In this document: in pieces, positions 36,680-45,321 of the stretch
Numbering within the stretch: position 1 is the first letter of the stretch
How the letters are laid out: each line of letters opens with the position of its first letter
Assembly (NCBI GenBank): GCA_027449965.1
Contig: DAIDKP010000010.1
Coordinates: forward strand, 1 to 64,000
Source: Acidobacteriaceae bacterium
GTDB taxonomy: Bacteria > Acidobacteriota > Terriglobia > Terriglobales > Acidobacteriaceae
DNA length: 64,000 nt
Reading direction: 5' to 3'
Notes under the pieces: generated by a model
What the model saw: the letters and a program-made list of their open reading frames with translations, nothing else
Told to the model about the DNA's origin: nothing
Databases searched by the model: none
Translations under genes and position numbers: made by a program

Positions 36680-38095
36680 ATGAGTCTTGTCGTCATGAAA
36701 TTCGGTGGCACCTCGGTCGAGGATGCGACCGCGATCACACGCACTGCCGGGATTGTGGCTGGTCGCGTGGCTGCGGGCAAGCGTCCCGTGGTTGTGGTGA
36801 GCGCGATGTCCAAGGTCACGGACCAGTTGCTGGCGGCAGCCGCGGCGGCCAGCCGTGGAGATCGCGTGGGTGCGCTGGCCATCAGTTCGCGGCTGCGCAG
36901 CCGCCATCGTGATACGGCTGCGGCACTGATTGAAGACGCAAAGACGCTGGCGGAGCTGCAAACCTGGATTGAGAAGGAATTCGATGCTCTGGATGAGGTG
37001 CTGCGCGGTCTGGCGGCGATTCTGGAGTTGACGCCGCGCATCTCCGACCTGATCGTCAGCTACGGCGAACGGCTCTCGAGCGCCATGATTGCGCGCGCCT
37101 TTGCCGAGCGCGGCCTGCATGGCGCGCACGTCGACGCGCGAGAGGTGATCGTGACGGACTCGCAGTACCAGAAGGCGATTCCGCAGGACGCCTGGATCGA
37201 GGCTCGCTGCGCGGAAAAGATTCAGCCGCTGGTGGATGCGGGCAAGGTGCCCGTGCTGGGCGGCTTTATCGGCAGCAACGAAGCCGGCATCACCACAACG
37301 CTGGGTCGCGGCGGCTCTGACTTCACCGGAGCGCTGATCGGCGGCGCGATGAACGCGGAAGCCATCGAAATCTGGACCGACGTGAACGGCATCATGACCA
37401 CCGACCCGCGCATCTGCCCGGATGCGCTGCGCGTGAAGGTCATCAGCTTTGAGGAGGCCGCAGAGTTGGCCTACTTTGGAGCCAAGGTGCTGCACCCGGC
37501 CACCATCCTGCCGGCCGTGCGCAAGAATATCCCCGTGCTGGTGCTGAACTCCCGCAACGCAGAGAACGAAGGTACACGCATTATCGCCATCGCGCCGCAC
37601 TGCACCAGCCCGTTCAAGTGCATCGCGGTCAAAAAGAAACTGACCATCATCGACGTGGTGGCCAGCCGCATGTTGATGACGCACGGCTATCTGAAGTCCA
37701 TCTTTGACATCTTTGACAAACATCAGTGCCCTGTGGACATGGTTTCCACCAGCGAAGTCAGCGTTTCGCTGACCGTGGACGCGACCGACAAACTGCCGGC
37801 CATCGCCGATGACCTGAGCCGCATTGCCGACGTCAAATACGAGGGGCAAAAGGCGCTGATCTGCATGGTGGGCGAAGACATTCGCGGGCAAAACGGCATT
37901 GCGGCGCAGGTTTTTGCGGCCATGCGCCACGTCAATGTTCGGATGATCTCGCAGGGAGCCAGTGAGATTAACATGAGTTTTATGATCGAAGAGGCCGACG
38001 TGGAAGAAGCCGTGCGCTCGCTGCACTCTTGCTTTTTCCGCGAACCGGACCCGACGGTCTTTGACGTGGAAGCTCGACCGGCAATCGTTGCGTAA
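36680..38095 (+). CDS. lysC: aspartate kinase
   Basis: Phosphorylates aspartate, the committed step of lysine/threonine/methionine synthesis. The 471-residue protein opens with VVMKFGGTSVEDA, continues with the kinase core (GFIGSNEAGITTTLGRGGSD; EIWTDVNGIMTTDPRI) and ends with two ACT regulatory domains (about 315-390 and 400-455; VDMVSTSEVSVSLTVD, VRMISQGASEINMSF), so feedback control by lysine and/or threonine is expected. It is monofunctional, with no homoserine dehydrogenase fused. Confidence 0.95.
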   Translation: MSLVVMKFGGTSVEDATAITRTAGIVAGRVAAGKRPVVVVSAMSKVTDQLLAAAAAASRGDRVGALAISSRLRSRHRDTAAALIEDAKTLAELQTWIEKEFDALDEVLRGLAAILELTPRISDLIVSYGERLSSAMIARAFAERGLHGAHVDAREVIVTDSQYQKAIPQDAWIEARCAEKIQPLVDAGKVPVLGGFIGSNEAGITTTLGRGGSDFTGALIGGAMNAEAIEIWTDVNGIMTTDPRICPDALRVKVISFEEAAELAYFGAKVLHPATILPAVRKNIPVLVLNSRNAENEGTRIIAIAPHCTSPFKCIAVKKKLTIIDVVASRMLMTHGYLKSIFDIFDKHQCPVDMVSTSEVSVSLTVDATDKLPAIADDLSRIADVKYEGQKALICMVGEDIRGQNGIAAQVFAAMRHVNVRMISQGASEINMSFMIEEADVEEAVRSLHSCFFREPDPTVFDVEARPAIVA

Positions 38096-38172
38096 TCCAA
38101 AGCGACCCGCTCCGCGGAGCGCTGCATGGAGCGCAATCCGGCGACGAGCCGCAACTTCCCTGGAGGTTCTGC

Positions 38173-38865
38173 ATGTTGATGCTGGTGCTGGGCAAAGGAA
38201 AGACGGGCAGTATGGTGGCGCAGTTGGCGCGCGAACGCGGTCACTCCGTGCGCGTGCTGGACTGGAAGGAAAACTCCGGCGCTGGAGCGTTGACCGCCCC
38301 AACGCTGGCCCTTGTCGATGTGGTGCTGGACTTTACCAACGCTGAATCGGCGCTGGAGAATATGCGCTCCTGCCTGGCGCTGGGCGCGCGTGTGGTGGTG
38401 GGCACGACAGGCTGGTATGACAGGCTGCCAGAGATGAAGGCGCTGGCCATTCGCAAAGGCGGCGCGCTGCTCTATGGCACCAACTTCTCAGTCGGTGTGC
38501 AGAAGTTCTTTCAGCTTGTTGCGCAGGTGGCCATGTTGCGAGAGTACAGCTTTTCCATCTCGGAGACGCATCACGCGACCAAGCTCGACGCACCTTCCGG
38601 AACAGCTTTGACGCTGCGCGAGATTCTGCAGGCCCGCCATCCCGGAGCGGAGATTCCCATCGAGTCACATCGCGAGGGCGACCACAGCGGACTGCATGTG
38701 GTGGTGGCGCGCAGTGACTCCGACCGTATCGAGCTGCGCCATGAGGCCGACGACCGGCGTGGATTTGCGCTGGGTGCGGTGCTGGCCGCCGAGTGGCTGG
38801 CGGGAAAGTCCGGAGCCTGGGAGTTTCGCGAAGTAGTGGACCAGGTGCTCGCTGGCCACATCTGA
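38173..38865 (+). CDS. dapB: 4-hydroxy-tetrahydrodipicolinate reductase
   Basis: NAD(P)H-dependent step after DapA in DAP/lysine synthesis. The 230-residue enzyme is on the short side but keeps the nucleotide loop (LGKGKTGSMVAQL), VVVGTTGWY, and the catalytic ETHHATKLDAPSGTA with His133/His134 and Lys137. TGGAGGTT precedes the ATG. Same direction as asd and lysC (78 bp after lysC), likely one operon. Confidence 0.94.
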   Translation: MLMLVLGKGKTGSMVAQLARERGHSVRVLDWKENSGAGALTAPTLALVDVVLDFTNAESALENMRSCLALGARVVVGTTGWYDRLPEMKALAIRKGGALLYGTNFSVGVQKFFQLVAQVAMLREYSFSISETHHATKLDAPSGTALTLREILQARHPGAEIPIESHREGDHSGLHVVVARSDSDRIELRHEADDRRGFALGAVLAAEWLAGKSGAWEFREVVDQVLAGHI

Positions 38866-39050
38866 GCCATCCTCCTGCCGAACTTTGACAATATCCACTT
38901 TTCTTTGCTAGCCGGGCATATCCCTGACGCAATCTGGCATCTATCCTTGCATCGCTGGCGTTCCAGCGGCGGGTGAAGCGCTGTGCTTCACGCCCGCAAG
39001 CGACACACACCGATCGGTGTCACGCAAACTCGCCACGCTCAAGGAGCTTT

Positions 39051-40121
39051 ATGCGTACTGCAATCCGAATTCTCGCCTGCGGCCTGTTGCCGTTCACCTC
39101 GTTTGCTCTGGCTCAAACCATGCACTCGCCCACGCTTCCACAAGCAACCACTACGCCCGCAGCCCAGTCTGGGCACGTGATGCATCTGGACGTGGATGTG
39201 GACGACAAGACAGGCACGCCCATCGAGGGGCTCACACAATCCGATTTCACCGTACTGGACAACAACGCTGCACCTGCCGGGCTTCAGTTCAAAGCGGTTG
39301 GACCGGGACAGGGACAGATGGAAGTCATCCTGGTGATGGATGCGGTCAACTCCAGCTTCCAGACTGTCTCCTATGAGCAGCAGCAACTGGAGAAATATCT
39401 GAAAAATCTGAATACCAAGCTGCCCAACCCGACCTCTCTGGCATACATCACCGACAAGGGTGCGGAGATCCAGAAGGGCTTCACGAAGGATCCGCAACTG
39501 CTCAACCAGGGGCTGCAAAAGATCTCCACCGGGCTGCGCTTCATCACGCGCAACACTGGCTACTGGGGCAACGATGAGCGCTACTCCACTTCATTCAAGG
39601 CGCTGGACCAGCTCATCACGTATTGCACGCAGTTGCCTGGCCGCAAGGTGCTGATCTGGGTTTCGCCGGGCTGGCCGCTGATGTCCGGCGTGCGCACGGA
39701 ACTGGATGGCACACAGGAAAAAGAGGTCTTCAAGCAGATTGTGGCGGAGTCCACCTATATGCGCTACGCGCGCGTGACCATCGACGACGTGAATCCACGC
39801 GGGCTGAACTCCTCCCTGCTGCGCGACTACTACTACCAGGAGTTCACCAAGGGAGTGAGCAAGCTGAGCGATGTCTACCTTGGCGATCTGGGCCTGCAGG
39901 TGCTGGCCGAGCAAAGCGGCGGAAAGGTGATCGAGGCGGACAACGATATCTCGCGCTCGGTGGGCAAGCTGATGAACACGACCTCCTCCTGGTATGAGTT
40001 CAACTTTCCCATGCCGCCGGCAGAGCAACCCGATATGTTTCACAGCACGGTGGTCAAGGTGAACAAGCCAGGCGCGAAAACCTATACGCGCGTGGGTTAC
40101 TACGATCAACCTGCGAAGTAA
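39051..40121 (+). CDS. VWFA-related acidobacterial secreted protein
   Basis: A 356-residue protein with a signal peptide (RILACGLLPFTSFALAQ) and the VWFA-related domain: VDVDDKTGTPIEGLTQSDFTVL in part, MEVILVMDAVN (MIDAS-like), LPGRKVLIWVSPGWPLMSG. It starts at ATG 39051 after AAGGAGCTTT. It differs from the paralogue at 23327-24727 by lacking the Pro-rich linker. Its place between dapB and dapA has no evident metabolic logic. Confidence 0.87.
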   Translation: MRTAIRILACGLLPFTSFALAQTMHSPTLPQATTTPAAQSGHVMHLDVDVDDKTGTPIEGLTQSDFTVLDNNAAPAGLQFKAVGPGQGQMEVILVMDAVNSSFQTVSYEQQQLEKYLKNLNTKLPNPTSLAYITDKGAEIQKGFTKDPQLLNQGLQKISTGLRFITRNTGYWGNDERYSTSFKALDQLITYCTQLPGRKVLIWVSPGWPLMSGVRTELDGTQEKEVFKQIVAESTYMRYARVTIDDVNPRGLNSSLLRDYYYQEFTKGVSKLSDVYLGDLGLQVLAEQSGGKVIEADNDISRSVGKLMNTTSSWYEFNFPMPPAEQPDMFHSTVVKVNKPGAKTYTRVGYYDQPAK

Positions 40122-40138
40122 AAAATCACAGCCTGAAG

Positions 40139-40185
40139 CAACGGCGCACGCACCGGCAAGTATCGGTAAGGGGCGTGCGCCGTTG
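40139..40185 (+). promoter_or_regulatory. long perfect hairpin between the VWFA gene and dapA
   Basis: CAACGGCGCACGC (40139-40151) pairs with GCGTGCGCCGTTG (40173-40185), 13 bp without mismatch; the 21-nt loop can form an inner ACCG/CGGT stem. It ends 14 nt before the dapA ATG and lacks a T-tract. It may mark the end of the upstream transcript or lie in the dapA leader. Confidence 0.6.
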
Positions 40186-40199
40186 TACACTGCTTGGTG

Positions 40200-41126
40200 A
40201 TGGAAACCACAGGTTGCGGCACGGCGATTGTGACGCCATTCAAGGCGGATGGACGTGTCGATCAAAACGCACTGTACGCGCTGGTCAACGGCCAGATTGA
40301 CTCTGGTATCGACTTTCTCATGGTCTGCGGCTCGACCGGCGAAGCGGCGACGCTCGACGAAGAAGAGTGGCTGGACGTAATTCGCATGACGGTTGAGGTG
40401 GCTGCCGGACGCGTTCCGGTCTGGGCCGGATGCACACACAATGCCACGCGGACGCTGCTGCGACGAGCCGAAAAGCTGGCCCGGATACGAGGGCTGGACG
40501 CAATTCTCTCAGCGACTCCCTACTATAATCGCCCCACGCAGGAAGGTCTGTTCCGCCACTTTGAAGCGCTGGCGAAGCAGGTGGAGCCGATGCCGATCGT
40601 GCTCTATAACGTGCCGGGGCGAACGGCGGTGAATCTGGAGCCGGAGACGGTGCTGCGACTGGCGGAGGCAGCGGCGAATATCGAAGCGATCAAGGAGGCC
40701 AGCGGCCGCCTGACGCAGATCTCCACGCTGGTGCACTGCCTGCCGCAGAACTTTCGCATCTTTGTGGGCGACGACAATCTGGCGCTGGCGGCGATTGGGG
40801 CCGGCGCACATGGGCTGGCAAGTGTGGCCTCCAATCTGATTCCGGCGGAGATGGTGCGGATGGTGCGCGCGGCTCTGCGTGGCGACTGGCACACGGCGCG
40901 GGAGATTGACCGGAAGTATTCCCGCCTGTTTGAAGCGAACTTCTGGGAGTCCAATCCTGGCCCCGTGAAGACGATTCTGAGCCTGATGGGCCGCTGTGGA
41001 CCGACCGTGCGGCTGCCGCTGGTAGAGCCAAGTCGCGGGACGCAGGTGAAGCTGGAACGGCTGGCTGGTGAACTGGGCCTGCTGCGCGATGCGCCGCTGC
41101 CGGACGGCGATATGAGGATGTTCTAA
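40200..41126 (+). CDS. dapA: 4-hydroxy-tetrahydrodipicolinate synthase
   Basis: Condenses pyruvate and aspartate semialdehyde, the first step unique to lysine/DAP. The 308-residue TIM-barrel protein carries GSTGEAATL (Thr47), LYNVPGRT (Tyr136) and the Schiff-base Lys165 in IEAIKEASG. The ATG at 40200 is used; TTG/GTG codons 3-6 nt upstream are in frame. TACACT ends 8 nt before the ATG and no Shine-Dalgarno is seen. Confidence 0.95.
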   Translation: METTGCGTAIVTPFKADGRVDQNALYALVNGQIDSGIDFLMVCGSTGEAATLDEEEWLDVIRMTVEVAAGRVPVWAGCTHNATRTLLRRAEKLARIRGLDAILSATPYYNRPTQEGLFRHFEALAKQVEPMPIVLYNVPGRTAVNLEPETVLRLAEAAANIEAIKEASGRLTQISTLVHCLPQNFRIFVGDDNLALAAIGAGAHGLASVASNLIPAEMVRMVRAALRGDWHTAREIDRKYSRLFEANFWESNPGPVKTILSLMGRCGPTVRLPLVEPSRGTQVKLERLAGELGLLRDAPLPDGDMRMF

Positions 41127-41433
41127 AGCAGGATCACAGCCGACGCACCTGGAGAAACAATTGCCCAGGCGGCTGTTCTATTCAGGAACGGCCCTACGCA
41201 TGGTCTCCGCTGGACACAGCATCGGTGATTCAGCTCCAGGCGCGTCCTCTGACGATTTCGGTTGTGAACGAATTTTCATACATCCCTTTGCCGACTTTGT
41301 GCGTCCATACAGACAGGGCACCTTCGGTTCGGCACAGACTAAGCCCGAAGCTGCCGGGCGGATTTCCGGAGAAATCCCGCTATCCCGGCTCACGAATCGT
41401 TCTGCGCCGCCGATCAACCGATGAGAGGCAATC
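41127..41433. other. 307-bp intergenic region
   Basis: No convincing gene. A perfect 7-bp hairpin GGATTTC/GAAATCC with a CGGA tetraloop lies at 41360-41377. No terminator with a T-tract was found after dapA. Confidence 0.5.
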
Positions 41434-41892
41434 ATGCAGGCAGAGATTCTTCGCAAATCGAATGGTCACTTTACGCTGCTTTTCTCGCCGGCTTCCGGCA
41501 ATGCGGCGGCTTTGCCCGACAACTGGACACACATTGAGCTGGAGTTAGGCAATCTGCGGATCCTCTGTCCTCTGCCCGAGCATCCTCGGCCCGAAGTGTA
41601 TGAGCTGCGCGATCCGCGCCTGAGTAGCTGGCTGCGCGCGCACATCCACAGCGGAAAGCTGAAGTCTACCGACGCGCTGAATCTGGTGGATGTCTTTGAA
41701 GGCGTCTATCGGATTGAACGATGCCCGGCGAGTGGAACCTCTGTCGAAAAGGTCCAGGAAGCGCCGACACACGTGATTCCTCTTGCCGTAGCTCCACCGA
41801 AGATGGCTGCCGCGCGGACCTCGCTGACGACGGTTCCGCGGAGTGTGCGACGCGTAGCGCGGCAGGCGTCCATTGCCGCCTGCGCCAGCTAA
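41434..41892 (+). CDS. hypothetical protein (152 aa)
   Basis: AGAGGCAATC precedes the ATG. The first 90 residues look folded (GHFTLLFSPASGNAAALPDN; LRDPRLSSWLRAHIHSGKLK); the last 50 are basic and Ala/Pro-rich (TVPRSVRRVARQASIAACAS). No signal peptide and no known motif. I do not recognise the family. Confidence 0.6.
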   Translation: MQAEILRKSNGHFTLLFSPASGNAAALPDNWTHIELELGNLRILCPLPEHPRPEVYELRDPRLSSWLRAHIHSGKLKSTDALNLVDVFEGVYRIERCPASGTSVEKVQEAPTHVIPLAVAPPKMAAARTSLTTVPRSVRRVARQASIAACAS

Positions 41893-42345
41893 CAGCGCTT
41901 CACTTCTGGCTTGCACAAAGACGCAGCTTTGTGGGTTGATATCGCTAAGTCTTTTTATTTCATTTGCTTATAACTCATGTAGGGTTTCCGGGAAATATTT
42001 TTTATTACCCCCCCCATGGGGGGTATATTATTTTTCTCGCCAACGAAAATATGGCGAAATGTGTACTGAGTTGCAACTACTCCTGACATTGTTTTATCGC
42101 CCTGGCGTGGGCACAGGAATCCAACCAGAGCCAGTATGGCACAAACCCAAAAAATAGGATGCAGGCATTGCACACAGCCACCGCGCGTGTGCGCGGTGGC
42201 GCTCTCGTTGGGTCGCCGGGCTGGGGTGGTGGAGCCTGACGGGTGGTGGGGAGTGGGAAAATTCCGGGCGCCATTTCACGCCATTGTTCAAACGTCTCAA
42301 CTTCCTGTTCATGGCAGGCTTTAAGCTGGAGTTGAGGGTGCGAGA
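41893..42345. other. 453-bp AT-rich intergenic region with palindromes
   Basis: No gene is supported. Base composition is visibly lower in GC at 41940-42100 than elsewhere in the window. It holds a 14-bp perfect palindrome CCCCCCATGGGGGG (42010-42023) followed by TATATTATTTTT, and a perfect GC stem GCCACCGCGC/GCGCGGTGGC with a GTGT loop (42177-42200). Confidence 0.6.
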
Positions 42346-43356
42346 TTGGCGACTGTGGACGAGGTGGTGCGGGACGTGAAGCTGGACGTTCTGGTGATGG
42401 GCGCGGGGCCGACCGGGCTGGCTTGTGCGATTGATGCGCAGCGTGCGGGGTTTCGCGTGGCGCTGGCGGACAAGGGTTGCCTGTGCAACTCGCTGTTTCA
42501 CTATCCTTCGCACATGACGTTTTTTACGACGCCGGAGCTGCTGGAGATTGGGGATATTCCGTTTCCGAGTCCGCACCAGAAGCCGACGCGCGACGAGGCG
42601 TTGCAGTACTATCGGCAGGTGGCGGCGCACTATCGGCTGGATGTGCGGCAGTATCAGCGCGTGGAGCGGGTGACGGGCGGCGATGGCGACTTTGGCGTGG
42701 CGCTGCGGGATCGGTTTGAGCGGGAGACGGTGCTGCGCGCGCGGAAGCTGATTGTGGCGACGGGCTACTATGACCTGCCGAACAGGCTGGGGATTCCGGG
42801 CGAGGAGTTGTCGAAGGTGCATCACTACTACGATGACCCGCATCCGTACTCCGGTCTGGACGTGGTGGTGATTGGCGGAAAGAACTCGGCGGCGATTGCA
42901 GCGCTGGAGCTGTGGCGGCATGGCGCACGGGTGACGCTGGTGCATCGTGGGCCGGGGATTCACAACCACGTGAAGTACTGGATCAAGCCGGATATCGAAA
43001 ACCGGATCAGGAATGGCGAGGTGCGCGCGTATTTTGCATCGCGGGTGGTGGAGATTGGCCTGGACGAGGTGCGGCTGGAGACGCCGGAGGGCGAGTTGCG
43101 GCTGAAGAACGACTTTGTCTTTGCGCTGACGGGATATCATCCGGACTTTGATTTTCTGGCCAGTCTGGGGATTCGTTCGGAGGGAGCAGACAGGCTGCCG
43201 GTGTGCAATCCGGATACGCTGGAGAGCAATGTGCGGGGGATTTATCTGGCGGGAGTGATTGTGGCCGGGGCGCGGACGAACGAGATTTTCATCGAAAACG
43301 GACGCTTTCACGGGGGCGTGATTGCGCGGGATCTGGCGGCGCGGCTGGCGCGCTGA
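42346..43356 (+). CDS. ypdA: YpdA-family putative bacillithiol-disulfide reductase
   Basis: A 336-residue flavoprotein: FAD site VLVMGAGPTGLACAID (about 15-30), NADPH site VVVIGGKNSAAIAALEL, and YLAGVIVAGARTNEIFIENG at the end. It lacks the CxxC redox pair of thioredoxin reductases, which matches YpdA enzymes thought to recycle oxidised bacillithiol. The start is uncertain: TTG 42346 or GTG 42355. It lies 16 bp before the histidine kinase gene, so co-transcription is likely. Confidence 0.85.
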   Translation: MATVDEVVRDVKLDVLVMGAGPTGLACAIDAQRAGFRVALADKGCLCNSLFHYPSHMTFFTTPELLEIGDIPFPSPHQKPTRDEALQYYRQVAAHYRLDVRQYQRVERVTGGDGDFGVALRDRFERETVLRARKLIVATGYYDLPNRLGIPGEELSKVHHYYDDPHPYSGLDVVVIGGKNSAAIAALELWRHGARVTLVHRGPGIHNHVKYWIKPDIENRIRNGEVRAYFASRVVEIGLDEVRLETPEGELRLKNDFVFALTGYHPDFDFLASLGIRSEGADRLPVCNPDTLESNVRGIYLAGVIVAGARTNEIFIENGRFHGGVIARDLAARLAR

Positions 43357-43372
43357 GCTGAAGTGAGCAGGA

Positions 43373-45268
43373 GTGATTGGCGTGAAGCTGAGCGTACGGC
43401 TGCGATCCATTTCGTTTCAACTGCTGGTCGGCGTGGTTTCGCTGGAGTTGCTGAGCCTGGTGCTGTTTGCCTGGGTGATGGTGCGGCAGCAGCACGAGGA
43501 GATCATCAACCGCGTGGAGCAGCGGCTGGTGCATCAGGCAAACATTGCGGCGTTTGAGGCGGAAGAGGCGCTGGAGGATCGGCGACCGGATCTGGTGGGG
43601 CTGTCGGTGGACATTATGGCGAAGTCGCCGAGCGTGGCTTCGTCGATTGTGACCGATGGCGAGGGCCGGATTTTGTTTGCGGCCAACAATACAGCGGACC
43701 GGCCGGTGGAGGAGCAACTGCGAACGCAGGAGCTGGTGCAGATGGGGCGGGTGACGGGCGATGCGCCGGTAGTTTTTTCCACGGGGCCGAACGAGTGGGA
43801 GGGTGTGGCGGCGATCCACTACAAGGGCCGGCTGTATGGGTATGCGTGGGTGCACAGCGACCGGGTGTGGGACAACCAGCAACTGGAGCTGATGCTGCAC
43901 TCGGCAGTGGTGTTTGGGATGATCTGGATCGGAGCGTCGATTGTGCTGGTGTTGGCGATGGCGCGATCGATTACGCGTCCGCTGAGCGTGTTGCACGACG
44001 GGACGCAGGCGCTGATGCTGGCTCCGGAGACGCCGGACAGCTTTCCGCTGCCGGTGCTGGTGCACAACGAAATTGGAGACCTGATCGAGGCATTTAACCG
44101 GATGGTGGCGTCGATTGAGGAGCAGCGAGCGGGGCTGAGCGATACGCTGTCGCTGCTGGACTCGATGCTGGCGAATGCGCCGATCGGATTTGCGTTTTTT
44201 GATCGGCAGGCGCGGTTTGTACGGGTGAATCGGATCTTTGCGGAGATGACCGAAGGAACGATGAGCGGTCATCTGGGCAGGACGCTGGCCGAGGTGTTGC
44301 CGGAAGAAGCAGCAGGGCAGTTGACAGCGACGATTCAACGCGTGTTCAAGGAGGATCGTCCGATCCGGGATATTGAGCTGAGCGGCGCCGGGCCGGCGTG
44401 GAACTGGACGTGGATTGCGAATGCGTATCCGATTCGGACGCTGCAACAGCAGGTGAGGTGGGTGGGCGTGATTGTGCTGGACGCAACGGACCGGAAACGC
44501 AGCGAAGAGGCGCTGCGGAAGACGGAAAAACTGGCGGCGACGGGTCGGCTGGCAGCTTCGATTGCGCATGAGATCAACAATCCGCTGGAGGCGATTACCA
44601 ACCTGCTGTATCTGGTGAGCAACCATGCGGGGCTGGAAGAGCCTGCGCTGGGCTGGGTGCGGATGGCCGAGCACGAGGTGAAGCGCGTGGCGGAGATTAC
44701 GCAGCAGACGCTGCGGTTCTATCGGCAATCGACGCAGGCGGCGCGGACCAAGCTGAGCGAACTGGTAGGCTCTGTGCTGAGCCTGCACCAGGTGCGGTTG
44801 CAGCATCGGAGTATCGGAGTGGAGAAGCAGTACGATCCGGAGATGGATCTGCACTGCTTTGCCGGCGAGATTCGGCAGGTGTTTGCCAATCTGATCGGCA
44901 ATGCGATTGATTCAATGCCGGAGGGCGGACGGCTGCTGGTGCGGGCACGGCGGACGATGGATCGACGGAATCCGGGGCAGATGGGGGTACGCTTTACGGT
45001 GGCCGACACCGGATGCGGAATTGCGCCGGAGGCACGGAAACACATCTTTGAGGCGTTTTTTACGACCAAGGAAGTGACGGGGACGGGGCTTGGATTGTGG
45101 GTCAGCTCCGAGATTATCGCCAAGCATGACGGCTGGATCCGAGTGCGGAGCCGACAGCGGCAGACGAACGGCGAGGCGGCGGGGACGGTATTTGCGCTCT
45201 TCCTGCCGGACGTGGAGCCGACGCAGAAAAGCACAGCGGAGACGCCCGTGGTGGAAGCGGCAGGCTGA
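43373..45268 (+). CDS. membrane sensor histidine kinase with HAMP and PAS domains
   Basis: 631 residues: helix about 15-37, a periplasmic sensor domain (about 40-175), second helix (about 180-202), HAMP (about 203-255; RSITRPLSVLHDG), PAS (about 262-385; LDSMLANAPIGFAFFDRQAR), HisKA with phospho-His399 (SIAHEINNPLEAITNL) and HATPase (FANLIGNAIDSMPEGG; DTGCGIAPEARKHIFEAFFT; GTGLGLWVSSEI). No response regulator adjoins; two orphan regulators lie at 51662-53112. The start is GTG 43373 or GTG 43382. Confidence 0.92.
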   Translation: MIGVKLSVRLRSISFQLLVGVVSLELLSLVLFAWVMVRQQHEEIINRVEQRLVHQANIAAFEAEEALEDRRPDLVGLSVDIMAKSPSVASSIVTDGEGRILFAANNTADRPVEEQLRTQELVQMGRVTGDAPVVFSTGPNEWEGVAAIHYKGRLYGYAWVHSDRVWDNQQLELMLHSAVVFGMIWIGASIVLVLAMARSITRPLSVLHDGTQALMLAPETPDSFPLPVLVHNEIGDLIEAFNRMVASIEEQRAGLSDTLSLLDSMLANAPIGFAFFDRQARFVRVNRIFAEMTEGTMSGHLGRTLAEVLPEEAAGQLTATIQRVFKEDRPIRDIELSGAGPAWNWTWIANAYPIRTLQQQVRWVGVIVLDATDRKRSEEALRKTEKLAATGRLAASIAHEINNPLEAITNLLYLVSNHAGLEEPALGWVRMAEHEVKRVAEITQQTLRFYRQSTQAARTKLSELVGSVLSLHQVRLQHRSIGVEKQYDPEMDLHCFAGEIRQVFANLIGNAIDSMPEGGRLLVRARRTMDRRNPGQMGVRFTVADTGCGIAPEARKHIFEAFFTTKEVTGTGLGLWVSSEIIAKHDGWIRVRSRQRQTNGEAAGTVFALFLPDVEPTQKSTAETPVVEAAG

Positions 45269-45321
45269 GAGTCGTGCGAGTCGAGGCACGGGCAGGAAGC
45301 CGTCGTTGTGGCTCGGAAGCT

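Noticed and set aside
36638-38302. 554-residue ORF on the minus strand opposite lysC
   Set aside because: lysC is unambiguous. The antisense product is rich in His, Arg and Gln with no domain or signal.
43289-44854. 521-residue minus-strand ORF opposite the histidine kinase, and a 438-residue one opposite ypdA (42094-43410)
   Set aside because: Both are His/Arg/Gln-rich antisense readings of well-defined genes; no credible start context or motif.
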